57,049 bases of DNA from Polyangiaceae bacterium (GTDB lineage: Bacteria; Myxococcota_A; Polyangia; Polyangiales; Polyangiaceae): contig WQZB01000023.1 of assembly GCA_009780955.1 (NCBI GenBank), positions 1-57,049 of the forward strand, read 5' to 3'. Position 1 is the stretch's first letter; every line of letters starts with the position of its first letter. Below are positions 16,657-26,133 of this stretch, in pieces. Under the pieces are notes generated by a model that saw only the letters and a list, made by a program, of their open reading frames with translations, made no database searches and had not been told where the DNA came from. Both the position numbers and the translations under genes were made by a program.

Positions 16657-17544
16657 ATGGCACGTTTATTTGGCTTGATTGGAAACCGCGCTGACCTTGG
16701 CGGTCGCGTGCTCGGCTCTGAAGCGGATGCGTTACGTGTTCACTCCAAAGGCACGGCGCTTGGTTGGGGCGTTGGTTTCTATCAGGGCGGCGAAGTGCTC
16801 ATGCGTCGCCGGCCCATTGACGAGAGCGAGACCATCGAGGTTGCCAAGCTTGCGGGCGATGTGAACGCGGACATGATGATAGGGCAGGTTCAAAGCGCGG
16901 CGGCGGGCACGCGGCTCACGCTACACACCGAAAACACGCCCCCATTTCGCTATCGCCAATGGCTTTATGCGCAGGCGGGCAGCGTGCCGTCGTTTCCTTC
17001 GATTCGCGAGCGGCTCGTTACGCGTCTTCCCATTTTTCTAAAATCAGCTGTTCGCGGCGAAACCGATGCAGAAATCCTCTTTGCTATTTTTCTGTCGTTT
17101 TTGCACCAAAATGGAAGCCTTCACGATCGTCTCGTGAGCGTCGCCTGTGTGCGCGACGCCCTTCGTTCGAGCCTTGCGGTCGTCACGGCAATGGGCGCAG
17201 ACGTGTCGCATGAGCGGGCGAATTTGAACCTTGTCGTGTCCAATGGCGAGCATGTTTTTGCGGTGCACGCAGGCGAACCAATGGGCTATCGGCTATTTCG
17301 AGGCAAGGCCGATGCCGAGGCGCTCTTGCCGCTCATGCATGACGATTTCGCGCTTCGCCGAAAGGCTCCAGTGCTCGACCAGATGCGCTTTACACTGATC
17401 GCGAGCGACTTCGACGACGGCGGCGTCTTTGCGGCATCGGGGCCTGCATCTTTGCCTGCCTCGGCCTCACGCTGGAAGGCCGTTTCCGATCGTGCCATTG
17501 TCACCCTCGAGCGTGAGAGCGATCCGTACATCGAAGCACTGTGA
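16657..17544 (+). CDS. Class II glutamine-amidotransferase-like protein without the catalytic cysteine
   Basis: The 295 residues start at ATG 16657 behind GGGGGAGAC. The fold matches the YafJ/EgtC-type class II glutaminase: MARLFGLIGN at the N-terminus, TALGWGVGFYQGGEV, HTENTPPFRYRQW and ASDFDDGG. Family members begin Met-Cys, and the cysteine is the nucleophile; here residue 2 is Ala. The HxR motif is GQVQ and the oxyanion AHNGQL motif is AQAGSV. Glutaminase activity is therefore very unlikely. It may be a regulatory pseudoenzyme or a binding protein. The next gene overlaps its 3' end by 32 bases. Confidence 0.82.
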   Translation: MARLFGLIGNRADLGGRVLGSEADALRVHSKGTALGWGVGFYQGGEVLMRRRPIDESETIEVAKLAGDVNADMMIGQVQSAAAGTRLTLHTENTPPFRYRQWLYAQAGSVPSFPSIRERLVTRLPIFLKSAVRGETDAEILFAIFLSFLHQNGSLHDRLVSVACVRDALRSSLAVVTAMGADVSHERANLNLVVSNGEHVFAVHAGEPMGYRLFRGKADAEALLPLMHDDFALRRKAPVLDQMRFTLIASDFDDGGVFAASGPASLPASASRWKAVSDRAIVTLERESDPYIEAL

Positions 17545-18193
17545 GTCTCGCACGGGACGTCATTCGTGCGTTGCGAGTATCGCGAGCCTTGCGATCGTGT
17601 TTCACGCGATCGCGTGTGCTGGCTCGGGCTCGCTCGTCTCGCCTGCGACGGCAACCGAAATGTCGAAAGCGCCTCGTCGCCCTGATGGTGTCGCGCTCGA
17701 GGTGCCCTCCGCGCTGCCTGTTCCGGTCAACCGTGTCTTGGCGAGCGGCATCGTCGCGTTGCGCGTACCGCCAACAGACAAAGAAATCGAGAATGTCGTT
17801 GGCGCGTACCTTCACGGTCTCGAACGCGCAGACATGGCGGGTCTCGTGCAAATGCTCACGCGCGACGCGGCTCCCTTGGGGCAGCTTGGAGCAGGCCGGG
17901 CGCAGATTGTCGAGATGTGGGCGGCGCGCATCAAGTGGATGCGTAGCTTTGATGGCGCAACGACGCGGCTGCACTTCAAGCTCGCGCCGATCGAAACGTA
18001 CACCTACGATACGGTTGAAAGCATGGGCGATCGCGCACGCCCCGCTTCCATGCGGCCAGGAGATTTGTACGTTCGCGTGCCCAGTAGCCGATTGATTGAC
18101 AACGCTTCGGCAGACATCGGGTGGTTCGTCTTGCTTCTTCGCAGTGAGAACGGGCAGCTGCGCATCGCCGGCGACCTACCACCAGAACGGTAA
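17513..18193 (+). CDS. Lipoprotein with a SnoaL/NTF2-like domain
   Basis: Start taken at GTG 17513, 226 residues, overlapping the preceding gene by 32 bases; the frame is open farther upstream. The segment VASIASLAIVFHAIAC is a lipoprotein signal peptide with lipobox AIAC. The mature part (PTDKEIENVVGAYLHGLERA, GRAQIVEMWAARIKW, GWFVLLLRSENGQLRIAGD) has the helix-strand pattern of the SnoaL/NTF2 fold, widely used as a ligand-binding or non-catalytic domain. Overlap with the amidotransferase-like gene suggests the two work together. The function is otherwise unknown. Confidence 0.7.
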   Translation: MRAIRTSKHCESRTGRHSCVASIASLAIVFHAIACAGSGSLVSPATATEMSKAPRRPDGVALEVPSALPVPVNRVLASGIVALRVPPTDKEIENVVGAYLHGLERADMAGLVQMLTRDAAPLGQLGAGRAQIVEMWAARIKWMRSFDGATTRLHFKLAPIETYTYDTVESMGDRARPASMRPGDLYVRVPSSRLIDNASADIGWFVLLLRSENGQLRIAGDLPPER

Positions 18194-18236
18194 GTTGAGG
18201 CGATTTTGGCTCAAACTCGCCTCAACTCGAACGTGG

Positions 18237-18866
18237 CTAGCCGTGTGGGTAACGTTTTGGATCCACGCCGAGTTGCTTGCATATTGCATCGAGCACATCG
18301 TCGGTGCGCGCTTTGAGAAGGTCGAGCGAACCGTTGTTGTCGATCACGAAGTCGGCAACTTTGACTTTCTCGGCAAGAGGCAGCTGCGCACGGATCCGCG
18401 CCATGATGTCCTCTACGGTTGCGCCGTCGCGTGAGCAAGCGCGTGCAATTTGCACGCTTTCGGTTGCGCAAACGACGACCAGAGGCCGCAGCGTGTCGGC
18501 GCGGCCGTTTTCGACGAGAAGCGCCGCTTCGTAGCAAGCCAGGGGATGTCCACTTTCGCTCAGCTCTTGCGCGCACTCGAAGCTTCGCGCGGCGATTCGT
18601 GGGTGAACGATGGCATTGAGAGCGGCGCGCTTTGCGTCGTCGCCAAAGACGGCGTGGGCGAGCTTTTTTCGGTCGAGCGTGCCGTCGCTCGCGAGCACGT
18701 GCTGCCCGAATGTGCGGACGATTTCGACGAGGCCCGAGGTGCCTTTTGCGACGACCTCGCGCGCAAGCTTGTCGGCGTCGATGACGGGCACGCCGCGCGC
18801 CACGAGGTGCGCGGCGACCGTGCTTTTGCCTGAAGCGATTCCACCGGTGAGTCCAAAAACATGCAT
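18237..18866 (-). CDS. coaE: Dephospho-CoA kinase
   Basis: The 209 residues are the normal CoaE length. They have a P-loop GLTGGIASGKST at residue 5, DADKLAREVV, a substrate lid region (DGTLDRKKLAHAVFGDD, AIVHPRI) and the conserved LLVENG. The enzyme phosphorylates the 3'-hydroxyl of dephospho-CoA, the last step of coenzyme A synthesis, in the cytosol. The gene stands alone, convergent with the lipoprotein at 17513. Confidence 0.95.
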   Translation of the reverse strand: MHVFGLTGGIASGKSTVAAHLVARGVPVIDADKLAREVVAKGTSGLVEIVRTFGQHVLASDGTLDRKKLAHAVFGDDAKRAALNAIVHPRIAARSFECAQELSESGHPLACYEAALLVENGRADTLRPLVVVCATESVQIARACSRDGATVEDIMARIRAQLPLAEKVKVADFVIDNNGSLDLLKARTDDVLDAICKQLGVDPKRYPHG

Positions 18867-18918
18867 GGCAGTGCCGCAGCTCGTTTGCCAACCGCTCGCC
18901 GTGTCGTTTATCGTTTAT

Positions 18919-19965
18919 TTATTGGGCGGTGGCGCAGGGATCGGGCGTGGCTGTTGCGTCCGGTACCGAAGCGCCGGGCGGACCGACGCGCTTGGCAATG
19001 AAGCCAACGCCGATCGATATGGCATCGCAAGAAACGCCTGACGCGTTGGTGCCGTTGGAAAGAATGTCGCTGGCCGATCGAATCTTGTCGAGGATAGGTT
19101 GTAATATTGTGGCATCGCAGAAGCTCGTGCTGATGTTGCCCGCAACCTTCTGAATGGCGGCCACGAGATCTTCGGTGTTGATAACACCGGCGATGGTGCC
19201 GTTGGCGAGCTCGCCCGGGGACGTGTGGTCGAACGTGATGACTGCGTGGTTGATGTTGATGGCAACGCTTTGCCCGCCGATGACAACGGTGATTGGGACC
19301 GTGATGTTGCCGTCGCCATAAACGAAGGTGCCGTTGTTGATGTACGCGCCTGCAAAGGGAACGATGGGGGTTGCGTAGTACGGCCAGCTGTCGTTCGTCG
19401 TGAAAGTTGGCGTCTGCCCAAGGTCGGCGCCCGCGCGTATGTCGCCCGACAGCCCGGTGGCAGACTGATTCGGATCGTCGGAAAGCCCCTTGATGGTTGC
19501 CAAGATCGTGAAGGAGCCGGACTGTTTGATCATGTCAGAAAGCGTTGCCGACGGGGTCGGCGTGTAGTCTTTGATCAGTGGCAGAATCGTTTTGCCAAAG
19601 CTATTGTCGATGCCATTGTTACCGTCGACAACGGTGGTATTGTTCCCGTTGGGGGCGCAAACGTCCGTCGAGTTGGCGTCTGTAACGAGTCCGTCGAGGT
19701 TGTAGCCATAGGTTTTCCAGGCGTTTGAGTCTGGCGTGGCCACGTCGGCCGACGCCGCGCGATCGGTGTCGCCTAAGAAAATGTCGGTGAAGGCGAACGT
19801 GCGCACGTCGGTCGTGTCGGCTGGGGCTGCGCCCGAGGGGGACGCTGGCGGCTGACCAGATTGCGTGGTGGACGGCTGTGAGGGGCTGTCATTCGAGCTC
19901 GAGCTGCCGCAGGCGACAGCGATGGCAACGAGACCAACACCAAGGAACGATGAGAAAAGCTTCAT
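18919..19965 (-). CDS. Hypothetical secreted lipoprotein
   Basis: The 348 residues start behind a good ribosome-binding site (GAGGAGAC). The signal peptide LGVGLVAIAVAC ends in a lipobox at Cys19, followed by a Ser/Pro/Gln-rich linker (20-50) typical of outer-membrane lipoproteins. The body is rich in Asp, Asn and Thr (YGYNLDGLVTDANSTDVC, NNGTFVYGDGNITVPI) and holds four cysteines that may pair in the periplasm. It resembles uncharacterised myxobacterial lipoproteins in composition; no enzymatic motif is visible. Confidence 0.75.
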   Translation of the reverse strand: MKLFSSFLGVGLVAIAVACGSSSSNDSPSQPSTTQSGQPPASPSGAAPADTTDVRTFAFTDIFLGDTDRAASADVATPDSNAWKTYGYNLDGLVTDANSTDVCAPNGNNTTVVDGNNGIDNSFGKTILPLIKDYTPTPSATLSDMIKQSGSFTILATIKGLSDDPNQSATGLSGDIRAGADLGQTPTFTTNDSWPYYATPIVPFAGAYINNGTFVYGDGNITVPITVVIGGQSVAININHAVITFDHTSPGELANGTIAGVINTEDLVAAIQKVAGNISTSFCDATILQPILDKIRSASDILSNGTNASGVSCDAISIGVGFIAKRVGPPGASVPDATATPDPCATAQ

Positions 19966-20176
19966 TGTATTGTCTCCTCAAACGTGGGCTGCGCTGCAAC
20001 TCAGCACCGCAAAACACGCACGATACACTAGCCAGAACGTGTGACGTTAGCGCTCTTGCGGCATAACGCTCTCAAAAAAATTCAATGCTGCGCTGAGGGG
20101 CTGTCCGTCAATTGACGCTTTGCGGTATCACGACCGCCAGAAGCCCTGGTGGCAGCTATGCTAATGGGGTTACGCA
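19966..20176 (+). promoter_or_regulatory. Divergent upstream region of lipoprotein and dnaE
   Basis: A 211-base region between divergent genes must contain both promoters. TTGACG at about 20115 is a candidate -35 hexamer, but no convincing spaced -10 follows. No riboswitch or repeat is visible. Confidence 0.3.
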
Positions 20177-23100
20177 ATGCCTCATTTTGTTCACCTGCAT
20201 GTCCACTCGCAGTACTCCATGCTGGACAGCGGCTTGAAGGTAAAAGATCTCGTCAAGCAGGTCGAAAAGCAGGGCATGAATGCCGTGGCGCTTACGGACC
20301 ATGGCAACATGTTCGGCGCCATTTCATTCTACAAGGCGGCAAAGGAATCTAACATTAAAGCCATTGTCGGCGCCGAGCTCGAAGTCATCACAGGTCATCA
20401 TAGCCATCACTTGCCATTGCTCGCCGCAACCGAGGAGGGCTACAAAAATCTGATTTGGCTCGTCTCTCGCGGTTATGTCGAGCCCGACGCAAACGGCCCT
20501 GCGACCGTTCCGTGTATTTCGCTCTCCGCGCTCGAGGGGCGCACCAAGGGGCTCGTTGCGCTCACAGGATGCATGGGTGGCTTCGTTGCCCAACGCATCC
20601 TCGAAGAGGGGCCATCGGCGGGCGAGAAAGCTATGATTACGCTACGCGAGCTTTTCGAGCCTGGCTCGCTCTACATTGAATTGCAAGATCACGGCTTGCC
20701 CGAGCAGCCCATCCTCAATGGCATTCTCAAAGAGCTTGCCAAGCGCTACGAATTGCCAATCGTGGCCACCAACGACGTGCATTACGGCAAAAAGGACGAC
20801 GCCGAGGCCCATCTCTATCTTTCATGCATCAAAAGCGGGCGCCATTACACCGAGGCGAAAGCGGCAAGCCATGGCTCTTACGAAATGTATTTGAAGAGTG
20901 CCAAGGAAATGATGGCCCTCTTCAAAGACAGCCCGGAAGCTATCAAAAGCACGCTCGAAATCGCAGAGAAGTGCGAGCTGAAACTCAGGCTCGGTCAGTC
21001 GATGCTTCCAACATTCCCCATTCCGGAGGGTTACGACACCGACACCTACTTCCGGCACGTTGCCCGCGAAGGCCTCGAAGGGCGCTTCGCCGAATTCGAA
21101 AGCGTCGGCAAAAAGGTCGATCGCGACGCATACCGAACGCGGCTGCAATGGGAACTCGATGTGATCTGCAGCATGAAGTTCCCAGGATATTTCTTAATTG
21201 TTTGGGACTTCATTCGCTACGCAAAAGAAAGTGGCGTGCCTGTCGGCCCGGGCCGCGGCTCTGGCGCGGGATCGCTCGTCGCCTACTCGCTGCACATTAC
21301 GAATCTCGATCCACTTCCCTATGGCTTGCTTTTTGAGCGCTTTCTCAATCCGGAGCGCGTCAGCATGCCCGACTTCGATATCGACTTTTGCATGGATCGT
21401 CGCGATCGCGTAATTCAATATGTGCAGAAAAAATATGGCGACTCTAGCGTTGGTCAGATTGCCACATTCGCCGAACTCAAGGCGAAAAGCGTCATCAAAG
21501 ACGTTGCCCGATGTTTGCAGTTTTCACCCGTCGAGGCGCAGCAGATCGCGAATCTTATCCCAAGCAAAACGCCTGCAGAAACCTATACGATCACCGAAAG
21601 TCTCACGGTCGAACCAAAGCTCAAGGCGCGATTCGACACCGAGCCGAGGGTCAAAGAGCTCCTTACCCAGGCGATCAAGCTCGAAGGGTTGACACGTCAC
21701 GCCGGCAAGCACGCGGCAGGCGTCGTGATCAGCGAAGGCCCGCTTTGGGATCACGTTCCGGTCTTCAAAGACGGCAAGTTCGATGGCTACATTACGCAGT
21801 ATTACAAAGACGACGTGGAGGCGGCGGGCCTTGTCAAGTTCGACTTTTTGGGCCTTAAAACGCTTACGGTCATTGATATTGCCGAGCGCCTCATCAATGC
21901 CCGCCCCGATTTCTTGCGCGAAGGCAAGAAACTTGATGTTTCAAAGCTGCCTCTCGACGACAAGAATGCCTATCAACTGATGGCATCAGGGGAAACGAAA
22001 GGGGTTTTCCAGCTTGAATCGACCGGCATGCAACAGCTCTTCAAAGATTTGCATCCCGACAACTTCGAGGACATCGTCGCGGCCGTGGCGCTGTACCGCC
22101 CGGGACCGCTCGGCACGGGCATGGTGAAAGATTTCGTGGACTGCAAGAACGGTCGCAAACCCATTGCTAAAATGCATGACAAGGTCGACCACCTGCTCGA
22201 GCCCACCTACGGCGTCATCGTTTACCAAGAGCAGGTCATGCAAATCGCCCAGGTGCTTGCGGGCTACTCGCTTGGTGGCGCCGATTTGCTGAGGCGCGCC
22301 ATGGGCAAAAAGAAACCCGAAGAAATGGCGAAGCAAAAAGGGATTTTCGTAGAAGGCGCGAAGAACCAAGGCGTCGACGAAGCGGATGCGGAACGCATTT
22401 TTGGATTGCTTGAATACTTCGCCGGTTATGGATTCAATAAATCACACTCGGCAGCGTACGCACTCATTACCTATCAAACTGCATACCTCAAAGCGCATTA
22501 TCCCGTCGAGCTTCTTTGCGCAATCATGACGAGCGACAAAGAAAAAATCGACAAGGTAGTTCGCACGATTGCTGACGCACGCGCCATGGGCGTCACGGTA
22601 CTTCCGCCGGACGTGAACGAAAGCGACATCGACTTCAAGGTGATCTACGTGCATCCCGAGGCCAGTCGCGATACCTGCCGCGATGGAAAAGGCCGACGCG
22701 GAGCTGGCCCCAGCGATCCGTGTGGCCCGCAGATCCGCTTCGGTCTTGGTGCTGTGCGAGGTGTGGGCGAAGCGGCTCTCGAAGCGCTGCTCGAAGCTAG
22801 GAAGGATGGCGGCCCCTTCCATGATTTGTTCGATTTCGCCTCGCGCGTCGACGCGAAACGGGTCAACAAAGGCGTTTTCGAAGCGCTCGTGCAATGCGGG
22901 GCGTTCGACACCACACTCAAAAAAGACGGCGTGACACGCGCGCGGGCTTTTGCGTCGATCGAAACGGCCGTTGAACGAAGTCGCGCAGCACATCGTGATC
23001 GCGAGCGCGGGCAAACGAATCTGTTTGGGCTCCTCGACGCCGGTCTCAAATCGGCGAAGACCGCGGCAGACGTGGGAGCATCGGCAGGTGATTACGTGAG

Positions 23101-23806
23101 CGATGCAAAGGTCTCGCCTTGGGATCGGCGCGAGATGCTCGTGCGCGAACGGCAGGCGCTCGGCTTCTACGTTTCAGGGCACCCGCTCGAACGATACTTA
23201 CGCGGTGGCGGCGCGCTGTCGAAACTCGAAATTGTACCCACCGCGGCGCTACCGAACGCAAAAGACTGGGCCATCGTCAAAATCGCGGGCATGGTCGAAG
23301 GCTACCGCGAACGCGTCTTCAAAGACGGCGGCGGCAAGATTGCATTCTTCGATCTCGAAGATCTTACCGGGCGCGTTACGTGCAAAATGCGAGCGGGTGA
23401 AATGGATGCGTACAGCACGGTGATCACGGCCGGCGACCCCGTGCTTGTCACCGGCAAAGTGAGCTTCCCGCAGCGCGAGGCGGATGCCGAAGAACACGAA
23501 GAAGGGGCGCGTGAGCCAACGATTCTCGTGAGCGATGCCGTGCGCCTCGCCGATGCGGTGCGTAGCGACACCAAGCGAGTCATTATTCGCCTTCGTGCCG
23601 AAGCCACGCACGACGATGATCTACGCAAAATGGCCGAGGTGCTCGCGAAGTCGAAAGGCGCGTGCCCCATCACGCTTACCTTTAAGATGAGCGATGGCGC
23701 CGAAGCCGTTTTAGGGCTTGGCCAAAACTTCCGCGTGGAAGTGAGCGACGAGCTTCTCTCGGGGCTCGAGCGCATCTTCGGCGCACAAGTCGCGGAGTTA
23801 CGTTGA
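20177..23806 (+). CDS. dnaE: DNA polymerase III alpha subunit
   Basis: The 1209 residues are a full-length DnaE1-type replicative polymerase. An N-terminal PHP domain (FVHLHVHSQYSMLDSGLK, ALTDHGNMFGA) is followed by the palm with PGRGSGAGSLVAYSL and the catalytic PDFDIDFC, then IKLEGLTRHAGKHAAGVVIS and GYGFNKSHSAAYA. A tandem helix-hairpin-helix region comes next, and a C-terminal OB-fold (VKIAGMVEGYRERVFKDGG ... ITAGDPVLVTGKV). It synthesises DNA in the polymerase III holoenzyme. The PHP metal ligands at the N-terminus look intact, as in enzymes with potential PHP proofreading activity. Confidence 0.97.
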   Translation: MPHFVHLHVHSQYSMLDSGLKVKDLVKQVEKQGMNAVALTDHGNMFGAISFYKAAKESNIKAIVGAELEVITGHHSHHLPLLAATEEGYKNLIWLVSRGYVEPDANGPATVPCISLSALEGRTKGLVALTGCMGGFVAQRILEEGPSAGEKAMITLRELFEPGSLYIELQDHGLPEQPILNGILKELAKRYELPIVATNDVHYGKKDDAEAHLYLSCIKSGRHYTEAKAASHGSYEMYLKSAKEMMALFKDSPEAIKSTLEIAEKCELKLRLGQSMLPTFPIPEGYDTDTYFRHVAREGLEGRFAEFESVGKKVDRDAYRTRLQWELDVICSMKFPGYFLIVWDFIRYAKESGVPVGPGRGSGAGSLVAYSLHITNLDPLPYGLLFERFLNPERVSMPDFDIDFCMDRRDRVIQYVQKKYGDSSVGQIATFAELKAKSVIKDVARCLQFSPVEAQQIANLIPSKTPAETYTITESLTVEPKLKARFDTEPRVKELLTQAIKLEGLTRHAGKHAAGVVISEGPLWDHVPVFKDGKFDGYITQYYKDDVEAAGLVKFDFLGLKTLTVIDIAERLINARPDFLREGKKLDVSKLPLDDKNAYQLMASGETKGVFQLESTGMQQLFKDLHPDNFEDIVAAVALYRPGPLGTGMVKDFVDCKNGRKPIAKMHDKVDHLLEPTYGVIVYQEQVMQIAQVLAGYSLGGADLLRRAMGKKKPEEMAKQKGIFVEGAKNQGVDEADAERIFGLLEYFAGYGFNKSHSAAYALITYQTAYLKAHYPVELLCAIMTSDKEKIDKVVRTIADARAMGVTVLPPDVNESDIDFKVIYVHPEASRDTCRDGKGRRGAGPSDPCGPQIRFGLGAVRGVGEAALEALLEARKDGGPFHDLFDFASRVDAKRVNKGVFEALVQCGAFDTTLKKDGVTRARAFASIETAVERSRAAHRDRERGQTNLFGLLDAGLKSAKTAADVGASAGDYVSDAKVSPWDRREMLVRERQALGFYVSGHPLERYLRGGGALSKLEIVPTAALPNAKDWAIVKIAGMVEGYRERVFKDGGGKIAFFDLEDLTGRVTCKMRAGEMDAYSTVITAGDPVLVTGKVSFPQREADAEEHEEGAREPTILVSDAVRLADAVRSDTKRVIIRLRAEATHDDDLRKMAEVLAKSKGACPITLTFKMSDGAEAVLGLGQNFRVEVSDELLSGLERIFGAQVAELR

Positions 23807-23815
23807 GCAATTGTA

Positions 23816-24559
23816 CTACTTGGCGGAGTACACGTGACGGTGTCGCATGATTTCGTAGATGGCAATGCCGGCGGCTACCGAAGCGTTGAGCGAATCGAGG
23901 CGGCCGCTCATAGGCAAGCGCACGAGGCAAGTGCACGCGCGCTTGACCGGTTTGCGCAAGCCCTTGCCTTCGGCGCCAATGACCAGCACGACTGGGCCTT
24001 TTGCGGCGTCGACGGCTGCCGCGGACAATGCATCATCGGCGTTCGCGTCGAGGCCCACAACGAACGCGCCAGCCTCGTGCAGTTGATTGAGTGCAACATG
24101 CAATGATTTGACGCGATAGAGCGCGGCGTGTTCGATGGCGCCTGCGGACGCGCGAAACGTGGCAGGCGAAAGGGGCGCCGCGTGGTGCTCGGGCCAGAGA
24201 ATTGCGGTCGCGCCAAGGGCCACAGCCGATCGGACGATGGCGCCGAAGTTTTGCGGATCTTCGAGCTCGTCGAGTGCAACGATGAGAGCCTTGTCGTCGA
24301 GTTTCGCGATGAGATCATCGAGCGAGCCGAGCACCAGATCGGGTGCGTAGGCAATCGCACCTTGATGGCGAGCACCTTTGCAAGCGCGATCGAGATCTGC
24401 GCGCGTGACATGCTCGACTTTCGCGCCGTGATCGACGGCAAAGCGTGCGACAGCTTCGATTTGCGGGCCACCGCGAGTTTCAACGAGAACGCGCGCGAGC
24501 TTGTCACCATGCACGCGAATGGCTTCGCGCACAGGGTTCAATCCAGCGATAAGCCTCAT
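23816..24559 (-). CDS. rlmB: 23S rRNA 2'-O-methyltransferase, TrmH/SpoU family
   Basis: The 247 residues have an N-terminal substrate-binding domain (NPVREAIRVHGDKLARVLVE) and a SPOUT knot domain: NFGAIVRSAVALGATAILWP (motif 1), VLVIGAEGKGL (motif 2) and RLDSLNASVAAGIAIYEI (motif 3). RlmB methylates G2251 of 23S rRNA using S-adenosylmethionine. It overlaps pyrF by four bases (ATGA), so the two are co-translated, and it converges on dnaE with a nine-base gap. A tRNA-specific TrmH role cannot be excluded, but length and N-terminal domain favour RlmB. Confidence 0.9.
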   Translation of the reverse strand: MRLIAGLNPVREAIRVHGDKLARVLVETRGGPQIEAVARFAVDHGAKVEHVTRADLDRACKGARHQGAIAYAPDLVLGSLDDLIAKLDDKALIVALDELEDPQNFGAIVRSAVALGATAILWPEHHAAPLSPATFRASAGAIEHAALYRVKSLHVALNQLHEAGAFVVGLDANADDALSAAAVDAAKGPVVLVIGAEGKGLRKPVKRACTCLVRLPMSGRLDSLNASVAAGIAIYEIMRHRHVYSAK

Positions 24560-25356
24560 GCCGGGCTAACGCGAGTAACGCGAGCGATGGCTTCAGCGAT
24601 CTCGCGGGCGGCAGCGAGTCTGTTTTTCGCGTCACGAATGGGGCGGCCAACGACAATCCAGCTTGCGCCATCGCGGATGGCTTGCTCGGCGGTTGCAACG
24701 CGCTTTTGATCGTCATTCCTTTCGGCTTTTCCGCCTTTTCCCGTTGCCGCGGGGCGCACGCCGGGTGTGACGAGAACGGCTTCGCGGCCCAACACCGTGC
24801 GTAATACACGTACCTCGGCAGGCGAACAGACGAACCAACGCACGCCTTGTTCCCACGCCATGCATGCGAGGCGCTCGGCAGCAAGGCTAGCGAGTGAGCG
24901 CGATGAGTCATGTGCACTAGGTGTAATATGCACGCCGATGTCGTTCAGATCGCCGTCATCGAGCGAGGTGAGCACCGTAACGGCACAGATGTCGAGCCCA
25001 GTGTCTTTGGCGCGAAGGGCAGCACGCCGAAGCATGGTACGGCCACCGCTTGCGTGAACCGTGACAACGCGTGCTCCCAGCTTTGCGGCTTGAGCCACTG
25101 CGCGTTCTACGGTTTCAGGGATGTCGTGGAGCTTCAGATCGAGAAAGACCGGTAGGCCAACCCCGTTGGCCTCACTGACCTCGCGCCCGATCGACACGAC
25201 ACCGGGGCCGTGGCTAACGAAAAGCTCAAGCCCGATTTTCACCATGCCGATGGCAGGTGCAACCTCGCGCGCAGCTTCGAGAGCATCGGCGCGCCGTTCG
25301 AAATCAAGGGCAAATACGATCGGCGCGGGATGTGTCGTGTTAGGTGTAGTACGCAA
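24556..25356 (-). CDS. pyrF: Orotidine-5'-phosphate decarboxylase
   Basis: The 266 residues match the longer, type 2 PyrF branch. The start is TTG at 25356. The catalytic Asp/Lys array is in FLDLKLHDIPETV, the phosphate-binding segment reads VLVTPGVRPA, and the C-terminal IRDGASWIVVGRPI is intact. It makes UMP, the last step of de novo pyrimidine synthesis. The insertion after GVRP (GKGGKAERNDDQKRV) is typical of this branch. The gene is translationally coupled to rlmB. Confidence 0.94.
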   Translation of the reverse strand: MRTTPNTTHPAPIVFALDFERRADALEAAREVAPAIGMVKIGLELFVSHGPGVVSIGREVSEANGVGLPVFLDLKLHDIPETVERAVAQAAKLGARVVTVHASGGRTMLRRAALRAKDTGLDICAVTVLTSLDDGDLNDIGVHITPSAHDSSRSLASLAAERLACMAWEQGVRWFVCSPAEVRVLRTVLGREAVLVTPGVRPAATGKGGKAERNDDQKRVATAEQAIRDGASWIVVGRPIRDAKNRLAAAREIAEAIARVTRVSPA

Positions 25357-25362
25357 CGCGAT

Positions 25363-26133
25363 CTAGAGGCAGGAGCACATTGGATCGCCTTTTTGGCACG
25401 TGCATGCAGGTGTTGGTGTTGCCGACGTTGGCTTGGCCCCGCTGCCGCCAACCGCAGCCATGCTCGTTCTTGCGCGTCTTTGCGCGGCGACGGCCCCCTC
25501 GCGTTCGGCTTCGGCCGCTCTGCGTTCCTCGTCGTTCGTTGCTTTTCTTGCTTTTTCTTCGGCGGCTGCAATTGCGTCGGTTGCGGCTTTGAAGTCATTT
25601 TGGAGCTTCTTAATGGTTGCTTCTTTCTCGGCGAGCGCTTTCTTCGTGCGTTCCTGTTCCGCCTGCAGCTCTTGCTGCCTCGTCACGCTCGCTCTGTAGA
25701 CCACCGCGGCGCCAACGGCACCGGCGATGAGCAATGTGCCGATGCCAACGCTGATATAAGTTAAGTGCTTTTTCTTCTTGTCTTGCGCGAGCGCAACAAG
25801 CTTTCGCTCGTGCTCTTGCTTCTGCTGCGTTTCGCGCAGGCGAGCTTCACTTTCGGCGTTCGTGCGAACGCGCTCGACTTCGGCCTGCCGGATTGCTTCA
25901 ACGCGCGCCTGCTCTTCACGCTGGCGCTGGGTTTCTTGACGACGACGCTCACTTTCTGCAGCGATTTGTGCTTCCTCGGCCTCGCGTGCGCGGCGCTCGG
26001 CGTCGGTGCGAGCTTGCAGCTCGGCAGCTTGTTTGCGCTTCCGATTGTCGTCCTCTTGTTTGATTCGATCTTCCTCGAGGCTCATAAGTTCCTTGAGGGA
26101 GAAGAGAACGGAACTCTCTTTCTGGTCCGCCAT
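25363..26133 (-). CDS. Coiled-coil membrane protein with a cysteine-rich tail
   Basis: Start taken at ATG 26133 (MADQKESSVLF), 256 residues; the frame is open to 26220. Residues 15-125 form a long charged coiled coil rich in Arg, Glu and Ala. One membrane segment (YISVGIGTLLIAGAVGAAVV) follows, then a second coiled coil, and a C-terminus ACTCQKGDPMCSCL with four cysteines. The layout suggests an inner-membrane scaffold with a periplasmic metal- or disulfide-bearing tail. I do not recognise a named family. It ends six bases before pyrF on the same strand and may be its operon leader gene. Confidence 0.75.
   Translation of the reverse strand: MADQKESSVLFSLKELMSLEEDRIKQEDDNRKRKQAAELQARTDAERRAREAEEAQIAAESERRRQETQRQREEQARVEAIRQAEVERVRTNAESEARLRETQQKQEHERKLVALAQDKKKKHLTYISVGIGTLLIAGAVGAAVVYRASVTRQQELQAEQERTKKALAEKEATIKKLQNDFKAATDAIAAAEEKARKATNDEERRAAEAEREGAVAAQRRARTSMAAVGGSGAKPTSATPTPACTCQKGDPMCSCL

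Noticed and set aside
16657..17544. Active glutamine amidotransferase
   Set aside because: The catalytic Cys2 and the oxyanion residues are missing, so only the fold is claimed.
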